In this document: positions 1 to 7,894 of the stretch, in pieces
Numbering within the stretch: the first letter of the stretch is position 1
Layout: the number at the start of each line of letters is the position of its first letter
Notes under the pieces: generated by a model
Database searches by the model: none
Told to the model about the DNA's origin: nothing
Seen by the model: the letters and a program-made list of their open reading frames with translations, nothing else
Origin: Geomonas ferrireducens
GTDB lineage: Bacteria; Desulfobacterota; Desulfuromonadia; Geobacterales; Geobacteraceae
Length of the DNA stretch: 64,000 bases
Direction of reading: 5' to 3'
NCBI RefSeq assembly: GCF_004917065.1
Contig: NZ_SSYA01000002.1
Coordinates: 411,897 to 475,896 of the forward strand
Position numbers and translations under genes: made by a program

Positions 1-1019
1 ACATGGGGGCGGCATATTTCCCGACCCCGTACAAGGAGGTCCTGGCGAGGCTTCCCAAGGATAAGCAGACCTTGGGTGTTGCCTGCGTCGATTGCCACGA
101 CAACAAGGGGATGGCCCTGAAGATCTCCCGCGGCTTCACGCTCGGAAAGGCGCTCAAGGAGATCGGTCTCGATGAGACGAAACTGACCAGGGAACAAAAA
201 CGTAATTTCGTCTGTGCCCAGTGTCACGTGACCTATATGATCCCGAAGGACAAGGACATGCATTCCACCAACGTGATCTTCCCCTGGGCGGGGAGCCAGG
301 AAGGGCACATCACCATCGAGAACATCATCAAGCAGATCAAGAGTTCACCCGCGAACGGTGAGTGGGTGCAGGCGGTTACCGGCTTCAAGCTCGGCTTCGT
401 CCGCCACCCCGAGTACGAGTTCTACTCGAATCAGAGCCCGCACTACATGGCAGGCGTCACCTGTGCCGACTGCCACATGCCTGTGATGACGGTGGATGGC
501 GAGGACCTGACCGATCACAGGATCATGAGTCCGCTCAAGGGGAGCATGTCCGCCTGCGCCGCCTGCCACGGCGAGACCCCTGCGCAGCTAAGGCAGAAGG
601 TCATCGACATCCAGGACCGTTTCACCGATCGCTATCTCAAAGCCGGATACGCCGTGGCGACCGATGCGAAACTGTTCGAGATGGCAAACCGGGCGAAGAG
701 TGCGGGCAAGCAGATCGACCAGGAACTGTACGGGATGGCGCGCGAGCATTATGAGCAGGCCTTCTACCGGCTCGTGTTCGTGGGGGCCGAGAACTCCACC
801 GGTTTCCACAACCCCGCAGAGGGGATGCGCGTTCTGGAGGATGCGGTAAATCATGCCTCCGCAGCCGACATGCACCTGCGCCAGCTCCTCGCCCAGGCCG
901 GCGAGAAGGTGCCCGAGAAGGTCGACCTCGAGCTTCCGAAGTACCTCAACAACCGCGGCACGAAGAAGCTCCAGTTCAGGCCGGAATTCGAGGTGAAGCC
1001 GCCGACCATAGTGCGGTAG
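1..1019 (+). CDS. nrfA: Ammonia-forming cytochrome c nitrite reductase NrfA, 3' part
   Basis: Periplasmic pentahaem enzyme that reduces nitrite to ammonium with six electrons. Four CxxCH motifs are visible, at residues 28-32, 71-75, 154-158 and 185-189 of the part in the window. Their spacing matches haems 2-5 of NrfA, so the active-site haem 1 motif (usually CxxCK) and the signal peptide lie upstream of the window. The methionine at base 3 is therefore probably internal. The histidine in SPHYMAG just before the third-to-last pair of motifs sits where the catalytic histidine is expected, and the Tyr of CAQCHVTY is kept. The calcium-ligand Glu of the classical CHVEY motif is Thr here, as expected for the calcium-free Geobacter subclass. 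A strong hairpin follows the stop. An nrfH partner, if present, must lie upstream. Confidence 0.93.
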   Translation, partial: MGAAYFPTPYKEVLARLPKDKQTLGVACVDCHDNKGMALKISRGFTLGKALKEIGLDETKLTREQKRNFVCAQCHVTYMIPKDKDMHSTNVIFPWAGSQEGHITIENIIKQIKSSPANGEWVQAVTGFKLGFVRHPEYEFYSNQSPHYMAGVTCADCHMPVMTVDGEDLTDHRIMSPLKGSMSACAACHGETPAQLRQKVIDIQDRFTDRYLKAGYAVATDAKLFEMANRAKSAGKQIDQELYGMAREHYEQAFYRLVFVGAENSTGFHNPAEGMRVLEDAVNHASAADMHLRQLLAQAGEKVPEKVDLELPKYLNNRGTKKLQFRPEFEVKPPTIVR

Positions 1020-1090
1020 ATCGCAACCTAGGCGGGAGGAGCCGTCCCCCTCCGGGTGGACGGTACGCGGCAACACCTGTGAGGCATAGA

Positions 1091-1140
1091 AAAAGGGCAA
1101 CGGGTCGTGGGGAAAGTATCCCCAGCTCCGTTGCCCTTTT
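1091..1140. terminator. Bidirectional rho-independent terminator
   Basis: A perfect 13-bp stem (1091-1103 with 1128-1140) begins with four A and ends with four T, so it can stop transcription from nrfA on the plus strand and from the SDR gene on the minus strand. A second small hairpin, GGGG/CCCC, lies inside the loop. Confidence 0.85.
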
Positions 1141-1168
1141 TGTTGTCCTCGCGTATCGGCGCGTTATC

Positions 1169-1771
1169 TCAGGCGAAGTCCTTGGCGTTGATCACGGTGC
1201 CGCTACGCATGCCGTGAATGCTCGACCAGTACGCCTGGGCCACCTGCTCGGCGGGCATCCCACCGGTCGCGTCCATCCCGAGCGCTTCGAGCGTTTCCTT
1301 CACCCACGGCGGGCTCACCACGTTGATACGTATGCCGCGCGGCATCTCGAGCGCCGCGGCGCGTACGAAACCTTCCAGCCCGGCATTGACCATGCTGATC
1401 GAGGCGCTCCCCGGCATCGGACTGTGGCTCAGGACACCGCTGGTCAGGGTAAAGCAGCCGTTGTCGCTTATGTAGTTCATCCCCACCCGCACCAGGTTCA
1501 CCTGGCCCATCAGCTTGCCGGCCAGCCCGGTCTGAAAGTCCTCGTCGGAAAGTTCCGCCAACGCCCCGAAGCGGGCGACCCCGGCGGCACAGGCGAGGGC
1601 GTCGAAGTGGCCCACCTCCTGGAACATCCGCTCGATGGACTCCTTGTTCGACATGTCCACCCTGTGGTCGCCGCTTCTGAAGGCGACCTTGACGACGTCG
1701 TGCTCGGTCGCCAGGAGTTTCGCCACTGCCTTCCCTATGGTTCCCGTCGCTCCCACCACGATAATCCGCAT
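1169..1771 (-). CDS. Short-chain dehydrogenase/reductase family protein lacking the YxxxK pair
   Basis: A 200-residue Rossmann-fold protein. The N-terminus has the nucleotide-binding motif GATGTIG (residues 7-13), followed by NAAG-like CAAG and the C-terminal RINVVSPPW that typifies SDRs. At the position of the catalytic Tyr-x-x-x-Lys the sequence reads ISMVN, so both catalytic residues are replaced. The protein is also about 50 residues shorter than classical SDRs. It belongs to a known group of short atypical SDRs, but the substrate is unknown. It starts 49 bases after the 998-residue outer-membrane protein on the same strand and may share its transcript. It ends at the bidirectional terminator. 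Confidence 0.8.
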   Translation of the reverse strand: MRIIVVGATGTIGKAVAKLLATEHDVVKVAFRSGDHRVDMSNKESIERMFQEVGHFDALACAAGVARFGALAELSDEDFQTGLAGKLMGQVNLVRVGMNYISDNGCFTLTSGVLSHSPMPGSASISMVNAGLEGFVRAAALEMPRGIRINVVSPPWVKETLEALGMDATGGMPAEQVAQAYWSSIHGMRSGTVINAKDFA

Positions 1772-1820
1772 ATGCTCCTCCTGTTAAGCGGTTATGGTTT
1801 GAGGGGCCCGGTGTCTCTCT

Positions 1821-4817
1821 TTAGAGCCCCAAGTACAGCGCGAAGTATATCTGATCTTCGCCGTTCTTGTTGAACCCGTGAGCGAATCCTATCGCAGGGG
1901 TGACCTTGGCCCAGTAGCCGATAGTCAGATCGGCGCGCAACTCGACACCGGCGCCGACTCTGGTTTCGTCTGCTGCGAAGGGGCGCAGGCCGCCCCAAAC
2001 CTGGCCTGCGTCTACGAAGAGAGCGGTGTGCAGCTTTTCTGCGAAGGCGGGAACGGTGCCGGGGCCGGAGAATGGGTACATGATCGGCGCACGGTACTCG
2101 ATGGTTCCCGTTGCCACGTACTTGCCGGTCATGGAACGGAGCGGATAGCCGCGCAGCGGGTACGGGTTGAGGTCGGACGGTGCGCCGCCCAACTGGAAGG
2201 CCTGCTGGCCGTACTGAAGGTCGCCATCGGCGAAGGCACCGGCCAGGCGCAGATAGAGCACCTGGTTCCCCGGTTGCCGAATCGGCAGATGCAGGTACTC
2301 CTGCCAGGTCGCGCTGTACTCCGAGAGGTTGATGTCGCTCCCGAACCCTTTGTCGAAGCGGCGGTACAAAAGCGAAACCCTTCTCCCTTCCTCGGAGCTG
2401 ATCGAATAGGGGTACTTAAGCACGTCGTCGAAGTCGATTCCGGCGAAGAGGTTGTCCCTGCGCCCCTGAAAGACGGGGACGCCATGGAAGGTGCCGTCGT
2501 CAGCCACGTCGCTCAGCGCCTTCTGGTCGAGAAGTTCATAGCCGGCCCGCAGGCGGTAGCGCGATTCCAGCCGGTTCAGGGGGACGGCGGCCTCGACGGA
2601 CACCCCGCGGTTCAGTTCGTAGTAGTCGTTGCCCGTCTGGTAAAGGTCCCCGTACAGAAACGGTTCGTTGTGCGCCCGGAGGGTGAAGGTCGGATAGAAC
2701 GAGTCGTTTTGGTAGATAAGGCTCCCGTAGCCGCGTTTGCGGCCTTCACTGTAGGCGCCGCTTACGGCGTAGGTGTGGTAGCCGAGCGCATCGCTTCCAG
2801 CGGTATAGGCGCCGATGGCGACCCCCTCGCCGTCGGCGTAGAAGCGCGGCAGCCAGAAGCGAGGTGCGATCGTCTTCAGCGGCGTGTATGAGGCGGAGGG
2901 GAGCAGCGCCGGAGTTTGAGAGGTGGCAGTCTGGACAGTCGTCGGCTGGGCTGTCCCAGCCTGTGTTGCCGCAGTATCGGAAGTGGCGCCTTCGGGTGCG
3001 GTCGGCTCCGATGCGGGAGAAGTGGGGAGGGCGCGGGTAAGCGGCAGTGAGGGGCCGCGGCTTTCACTCCAGTCGGAGCGCTCCAAGTTGAATGCCGCGA
3101 TCCTGAAACCGTGTGAGGTGTAGTGCGCGATCAGCATGCGGCTTCCGTCGGGAGAAGGCTCAGGCTGCAGGGCGCCGGTCAGCAGGTGACTCACCTGGTA
3201 GCTCTTGCGCGCCTTGAGATCATAGGCAAAGACGTTGAAGACCCCGGTCTCGTCCGAGATGTAATAGACGACCGCGCCGTCGGGCGCCCAGACGGGGTAG
3301 GCGAGGGAGTTCCCCGCGCTTAGCAGGACGCTCTCGGATTTCCGGCCGAGGTCATAAATCATGAGTGAACTCCGGCCGTAATTGTCGGTCCGGATGTAGC
3401 TGAGCGTGCGGCCGTCGGGCGACCAGCGCGGAGCGGAAACCCGCTCCCCCTGGTAACGCGTCACCGTGGAAGGTTTCGGTTTTTCCAGTCCCGCCAGGTT
3501 CTCGAAGAGGACGAGATTTTGGCTCCCGGAGCCGCTTTGCACGGCGGCAAAGAGTTTTCCGTCCGGGGAGAGCTGCACTTCGCCGAGGCGCTCACCCTTG
3601 GTGAGTCGGTCGGTGCGGTCATGGTCGAGGTCGTGGACGTAGAGGTCCTGGTACAGGTCGAAGCCCCGTGTGATCTCGGCTTGGGTGAAGTAGATGCGTT
3701 TGCCGTCCGGTGACCAACTGAGGCTCCCGTCGGAGAACTGGCGCCTGAAGCTTGCCAGCACGCGCCGGCCGGTGGCATCGGTCACCACGATCGAGGTGTG
3801 GTCGTGCGGGTCGCGCCTTGTGAATGCGATGCGACTTCCATCCGGGGAAAAGCGCGGGTAGGTGAGGTTTTCACCTTCGTCGCTGATGCGGGACAGCGTC
3901 GTGAAGGGCTTCTGGGAGAGGACAGCGATTCTTGCGCTTTGCTCCTTTCTCAGCGCCACGAGCATATCCTCGTACACATCCCGATAGCTATTGCCGTTGA
4001 AGTTCCTCTTGGCAGGCGCGCTGATGGTGTAGGGGATACGCCCGGCATGGGCCTGGGTGAGCGTTCCCGCCGCGTCCTGGCCGTAGGTCTCGGCGATGTA
4101 GCGTTGCAGGCGGTAGCCGTAGATGTAGGGGAGGCTCCCCGCGGGCCAGAAAGGCACATCGCCGTTGATCTGGTCCACGCCCGGGAGGTTGTTTTCCGCT
4201 ACGGCCGCACGGAAGATCATGTCGTAGTAGCTCCCCTTGCCGCGCCCCTGGCCGGTGTACTTCGTCTCGGCCCAGGTTGCCATCCCCTCGTGCCACCAGC
4301 GCGGCATGAAGGTGTTGGGCGGGGCCGTCGCAAGGAACATGACCACGGCGATGGGATCCATCCAGGGAAGCGGTTTGCCGAAAATGGCGCGGGTCACCTT
4401 GGAGTAGCCGCGCGCCGGGTCGGCGGATAGGATGTGGGCGTACTCGTGCGTGATCAGCGTCCTCATCCAGTCGTCGTACTCCCCGAGCGTGGAGGCGAGT
4501 GAAGGGGGGACCACCTGCAGGTAGATCGTGTTGTACGGGATGGTGATGGCGAGCCCGTTGGTGAAGTCGCTGTCGTCGATCAGGATCACCTGGGTCTTTT
4601 CCGCTGGTTGCCACTTGAATTCATGGGTGAGCTTTTCGTGTGCCTCCTCGGCCAGGCGAGCGGCCTTTTGCGCCGCAGCCTCCAGTCCTTGGTGGTAGTG
4701 GATGGCGAAGTGAGCGGTCTCGATGGTGGAGTAGGTGAACCTGGTATCAAATTTGGCCGCCTGCGCGGTGGTTGCCAGACAGAAGAGGGTGACGACGGCA
4801 AGCATCAAAGATTTCAT
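1821..4817 (-). CDS. Outer-membrane protein: gluzincin-like protease, TolB-like propeller and Omp85-type barrel
   Basis: A 998-residue exported protein with a signal peptide (residues 1-20, ending TTAQA). Residues 30-290 resemble a gluzincin metallopeptidase: HEYAH at 124-128 gives the HExxH zinc motif, and WWHEGMA around 175-180 supplies a plausible third ligand, Glu177. Residues 310-580 carry six SPDG/APDG repeats (324, 369, 417, 466, 511, 555), typical of a TolB/WD40-like six-bladed propeller. A Thr/Ala/Pro-rich linker (590-645) leads to a beta-barrel of the surface antigen D15/Omp85 kind, with LRGYP at 888-892 as the L6-loop motif. The protein ends FALYLGL. The pieces belong to known families; the substrate and the purpose of joining them are unknown. 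Upstream on the same strand is the MuiA-like gene, separated by a repeat. Confidence 0.85.
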   Translation of the reverse strand: MKSLMLAVVTLFCLATTAQAAKFDTRFTYSTIETAHFAIHYHQGLEAAAQKAARLAEEAHEKLTHEFKWQPAEKTQVILIDDSDFTNGLAITIPYNTIYLQVVPPSLASTLGEYDDWMRTLITHEYAHILSADPARGYSKVTRAIFGKPLPWMDPIAVVMFLATAPPNTFMPRWWHEGMATWAETKYTGQGRGKGSYYDMIFRAAVAENNLPGVDQINGDVPFWPAGSLPYIYGYRLQRYIAETYGQDAAGTLTQAHAGRIPYTISAPAKRNFNGNSYRDVYEDMLVALRKEQSARIAVLSQKPFTTLSRISDEGENLTYPRFSPDGSRIAFTRRDPHDHTSIVVTDATGRRVLASFRRQFSDGSLSWSPDGKRIYFTQAEITRGFDLYQDLYVHDLDHDRTDRLTKGERLGEVQLSPDGKLFAAVQSGSGSQNLVLFENLAGLEKPKPSTVTRYQGERVSAPRWSPDGRTLSYIRTDNYGRSSLMIYDLGRKSESVLLSAGNSLAYPVWAPDGAVVYYISDETGVFNVFAYDLKARKSYQVSHLLTGALQPEPSPDGSRMLIAHYTSHGFRIAAFNLERSDWSESRGPSLPLTRALPTSPASEPTAPEGATSDTAATQAGTAQPTTVQTATSQTPALLPSASYTPLKTIAPRFWLPRFYADGEGVAIGAYTAGSDALGYHTYAVSGAYSEGRKRGYGSLIYQNDSFYPTFTLRAHNEPFLYGDLYQTGNDYYELNRGVSVEAAVPLNRLESRYRLRAGYELLDQKALSDVADDGTFHGVPVFQGRRDNLFAGIDFDDVLKYPYSISSEEGRRVSLLYRRFDKGFGSDINLSEYSATWQEYLHLPIRQPGNQVLYLRLAGAFADGDLQYGQQAFQLGGAPSDLNPYPLRGYPLRSMTGKYVATGTIEYRAPIMYPFSGPGTVPAFAEKLHTALFVDAGQVWGGLRPFAADETRVGAGVELRADLTIGYWAKVTPAIGFAHGFNKNGEDQIYFALYLGL

Positions 4818-4910
4818 GATGTCCTTTCCAAACGGTAGTGGGATAGCGGTTGCGGGGGATGGACGCGGGGGTGCCTCAGCTGATGCTTATCTGATTCAGC
4901 TAAGGCAAAT

Positions 4911-5008
4911 CCCCCCTGTCCCCCCTTCGCAGAGGCCGCTACGGGGGGCAGGCTCCCCCTTCGCGGAGGCTGCTACGGGGGGCAAGCTCCCCCTTCGCAA
5001 AGGGGGGA
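4911..5008. repeat. 34-bp tandem palindromic repeat (REP-like)
   Basis: Two full 34-bp units and a third partial unit share the core CCCCCTTCGC; the TTCGC of each unit falls at 4926, 4960 and 4994. The last unit closes as CCCCCTTCGCAAAGGGGG (4989-5006), a palindrome that recurs exactly at 61975-61992. Within units, CCCCC and GGGGG runs can pair, so the transcript could form several hairpins. It lies between two minus-strand genes and does not look coding. Confidence 0.8.
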
Positions 5009-5057
5009 ACGTGATACCCGCTCACTCTTCGAGACTAACGGGATTGCCGGACGAACC

Positions 5058-6698
5058 CTACTCGAGCCCGACCAGGTCGCGCCCCTTCGGGTAGTCGATG
5101 ACGATGTCGTAGGAGACCTTCCGCTTCTCGCGCGGTGCAAGCTCGAGTTTCCAAATAATGGTGCCGTCTTCCTTGGTCTCCGCCGGTTTCAGTGTTAGTT
5201 CTTCAACTTTGACCGCAATCTCGGCGTTCCCCGGCAGCGGCTTCTGGTCTTTTAGTTCCACGGAAACCGGTCGGCTCTTGAAATTCTGCAGCTCGATGTC
5301 GACGTGATAAGTGACGCTGCTGTCGGCGATGAGGCCGCCTTTTTTCTTCACCCTTGCCACTTCGCGCTTCACCTTCACCTGGTCATCGCTGCCGAAGTAA
5401 AGGTCGAAATCCTCGCCGGAAGCGACCGTTTTCAACTGGCTTTTGCCCACGAAGACGGCGTCGTTGAAGATGTTGATCTCGCCGGCAAGAAGGGGATAGG
5501 TGCTGCGGTTGGTGACGGTGGATTTGAGATAGGCCCGCGGCGAGAGTTTGGGCACCGTCTCGTAGCCGACGCTGACCGGGAGCTTTTCTATCGCTATCAC
5601 GCTCTGCGCGTGGCTGCTGTCGGCGGTAACGTCCACAGGCTGCACCACCTCGAACTGCACCGAGGTCTGACCCTGTGCCACCTGGGCCGCACTGAACTCC
5701 GTCTGCTGCATCCGGTCCTCGGCGGGTGCCGCCGGGGCCGCGCCGTACGCGGGCGCAGCCATCTCCATCTTGGCGCGTGGCAGGTACGGAATGGGGCGTG
5801 GCGGCTCGTAGAAAGAAACGCGCCACGGGAAAAGCTCGGGTGCGCCACCGCCGGAGGCGGGGCTCGCGGTGGATAGGGTAAGCTTCACCCCGGGCCAGTC
5901 TTCACCGGTCATCTGCCAAATCTGCGCGCGATAGACAAGCTCCGCCTCTTTACCGTCCGGGGCGAGCCGCACGTCGTAGGTCGGGGTCCATGTCGCCTGC
6001 GGCACCAGGTAGCTGAGCTCCATGTCGAACTTCATCTCGCGCTCGGCCTCGATCGCGACCTGAACCGAGCGCACCTCCTTCATTCCGTCCGTCCGGTTCT
6101 GCTCCAGCTCTTTTTTAAGGGCGGCGATGCGGTCCTGCAGGGGACGCTTTTCCGCTTCCGTGTCGTAGATTTTCTCTTCGATCTTGCCGGTGTTCTCACC
6201 GACGAAGCGCATCGCCTGGTCGAGTTCGCCGGTGATCGGCTTTCCTGCGCCGATCTCCTTCGAGATCCTTTCTCCATAGCCGACCCGGATCGAGTCGACG
6301 AACGCCTTCTGCGCCGCGAGCGCCTTGCGGCGCGCCTCGATGCTCTCAACCTTTCGGGTTAGCTGCACGATCTCGTCCTCAAGTTCGCGCACCCGCTTTT
6401 CACGGGTCCGGTCCAGAAAGACCTTTTTCACCGAGATGCCGGCGATGCGCGCGCGGCCGGATCCCTTTCCCTCGGCCCTGAGCGACTCTTCCATCATGAG
6501 CTGCGGCATGTCGTCGAAGTTCACCAGGTTCATCCCCGGCCTGAGGGTGAGGGCCGCATGACGGGTAACCTGGGCGCGGTCGGAGAAAACCGTGACCGCC
6601 GTGATCCTCGACTGCGCCTGCAGCGTGCCGGTAGCGGCATGCAGGGAAAGCGGCCATGCAAGCAGTAGGGTGATCAGGAACAATCTAAAAGCATGCAT
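5058..6698 (-). CDS. MuiA-like exported protein with DUF4140/DUF4139 domains
   Basis: A 546-residue protein. The start is placed at 6698 because a signal peptide follows at once (MHAFRLFLITLLLAWPLSLHA) and GAGGTG lies upstream; the open frame continues further upstream but codes for nothing recognisable. After the signal come an N-terminal DUF4140-like region (ITAVTVFSDRAQVTR), a charged coiled coil with many Glu/Lys/Arg and then a large C-terminal DUF4139 region, ending in KRKVSYDIVIDYP. The family is named after mucoidy inhibitor A; its biochemical role is unknown. It is predicted periplasmic or surface-exposed. Promoter signals would lie in the divergent gap to the gene at 7049. Confidence 0.85.
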   Translation of the reverse strand: MHAFRLFLITLLLAWPLSLHAATGTLQAQSRITAVTVFSDRAQVTRHAALTLRPGMNLVNFDDMPQLMMEESLRAEGKGSGRARIAGISVKKVFLDRTREKRVRELEDEIVQLTRKVESIEARRKALAAQKAFVDSIRVGYGERISKEIGAGKPITGELDQAMRFVGENTGKIEEKIYDTEAEKRPLQDRIAALKKELEQNRTDGMKEVRSVQVAIEAEREMKFDMELSYLVPQATWTPTYDVRLAPDGKEAELVYRAQIWQMTGEDWPGVKLTLSTASPASGGGAPELFPWRVSFYEPPRPIPYLPRAKMEMAAPAYGAAPAAPAEDRMQQTEFSAAQVAQGQTSVQFEVVQPVDVTADSSHAQSVIAIEKLPVSVGYETVPKLSPRAYLKSTVTNRSTYPLLAGEINIFNDAVFVGKSQLKTVASGEDFDLYFGSDDQVKVKREVARVKKKGGLIADSSVTYHVDIELQNFKSRPVSVELKDQKPLPGNAEIAVKVEELTLKPAETKEDGTIIWKLELAPREKRKVSYDIVIDYPKGRDLVGLE

Positions 6699-7048
6699 TT
6701 GACACCTCGGTTCCAAGTATCGGTTATCGGGGACGGCGGATGGATATCCTCTTGTGATGGCTTGCAAAATCTCTGTTTCTATAGCGCGTCCGTGACGGCA
6801 AGTCAATGAGAATGGGCTCAGGCCTGCGGTGCGCGACGCTAGAACCTGCAGTTTCCGTGCGGCTGTCTCGATCTGCACGCATTGTTTGGTGGTAAGATGG
6901 CGATATTCTACGATATTTGAATACTCTACTTATGCTGTAGGCAATGTATTTATTTTTGTTGACCGAATTGGTTGAATAAAGTATCTTGCCTAAAATTGCA
7001 CGCTCAGGTGTGCTTTGCGCTTTTCGAATCGACGGTAGGGGAGGGGCC
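6699..7048. other. Divergent intergenic region, no gene seen
   Basis: About 350 bases between divergent genes. It turns AT-rich toward 6900-6990, where CGATATT is repeated (6901 and 6911) and a sigma-70-like promoter faces right. No RNA gene or small gene with a good ribosome-binding site was found. Confidence 0.5.
6959..6987 (+). promoter_or_regulatory. Sigma-70-like promoter
   Basis: TTGACC (6959-6964), a 17-base spacer and TATCTT (6982-6987) stand about 60 bases before the start at 7049. The region is AT-rich relative to its surroundings. Judged by eye only. Confidence 0.45.
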
Positions 7049-7852
7049 ATGAGGATAGACGAGAAAAAAATACGGGAGCTGGCAGCCCGAACTTCTCCGT
7101 TTTCTCCGGATGAACTGCGGCGGGAGGAGAACGTTTTCTTCATAGGTGGCAACCTTCCCGAGCGCCAGACCATAGAGACCCTGTACGAGAGTCATTACCA
7201 GAGCAACGCCGCCCTGTTTCACCTCACCTTCGGGGAGCGGGACCGCTTCGGCAACGGCGAGAACCTCGCCCGTCTCATCAAGAAGAACTTCAATGCGCGT
7301 CTCACCGGCAGGCTCGACTTCGCCGCGACGCCGCAGATGATCGACCGCGCCTATGCCGCCGGCATCGATATTCTCGATATCCCGCTGCGCGCTGACCGGC
7401 GCGCACACGCAGCAGGCGAGGGGGGCAAGCATGAAGAGCGGGGTAAGGCCCTGGCATACGCCCGCACCATATTCCCCAAGTGGTCCGTTGTCTCAACCCT
7501 CGCCGCGGCCCGGGAATCTCCCGCCGCCATAAAAGCGGGGATCGATGCCCTGCTTGAGGCCGGCATCGTCCCGCTGGTCGAGCTGTCGGGAGACGCTGCC
7601 GGGGGCGCCGAAAAAGAGCTCACCCAGCTGTTCGGCTACCTGCAGTCCGCCTGGCAGAAGAAAAAGGTGCTGGTCAAGCCGCTGCTGCCGCTCATTTATC
7701 TGATCACTCCCTTGGCGCCGGCCGCGCGTAAGGGGATCCTGCGCGGCTTCATCGACAGCGTCGAAGACCGTCGCCTCCTGGCTACCTCCGACCTCAGGCG
7801 CTTGCTGCGCGTGAAGGAAGTGGCAGAATCTTTCGAATCGTCCGGACTGTAA
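7049..7852 (+). CDS. Hypothetical protein, possibly TIM-barrel-like
   Basis: A 267-residue soluble protein that I do not recognise. The start at 7049 is chosen because GGGAGGGG lies just upstream; an in-frame methionine at 6986 has none. The sequence mixes beta-alpha-like units, with patterns such as RLTGRLDFAATPQMIDRAYAAGIDILDIPL and a later segment on choosing among candidates (GIDALLEAGIVPLVELSG), suggesting a barrel. No CxxxCxxC radical SAM cluster, no nucleotide-binding loop and no membrane segment is seen. The SLC13-like carrier follows after 42 bases and the Rrf2 regulator after that, so the three may form one unit. Confidence 0.6.
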   Translation: MRIDEKKIRELAARTSPFSPDELRREENVFFIGGNLPERQTIETLYESHYQSNAALFHLTFGERDRFGNGENLARLIKKNFNARLTGRLDFAATPQMIDRAYAAGIDILDIPLRADRRAHAAGEGGKHEERGKALAYARTIFPKWSVVSTLAAARESPAAIKAGIDALLEAGIVPLVELSGDAAGGAEKELTQLFGYLQSAWQKKKVLVKPLLPLIYLITPLAPAARKGILRGFIDSVEDRRLLATSDLRRLLRVKEVAESFESSGL

Positions 7853-7894
7853 GTCCCTGTCATAAATAGATCCGCAAGAGGGCACACCGCACCA

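Noticed and set aside
1878-2891. 337-codon plus-strand frame opposite the 998-residue gene
   Set aside because: Antisense reading of a real gene; low complexity and no ribosome-binding site. The same applies to the long frames at 12315-13277, 27837-29201, 49029-50288 and 62038-63159.
6699-6878. 60-residue upstream extension of the MuiA-like protein
   Set aside because: It would bury the signal peptide, which starts at the Met at 6698.
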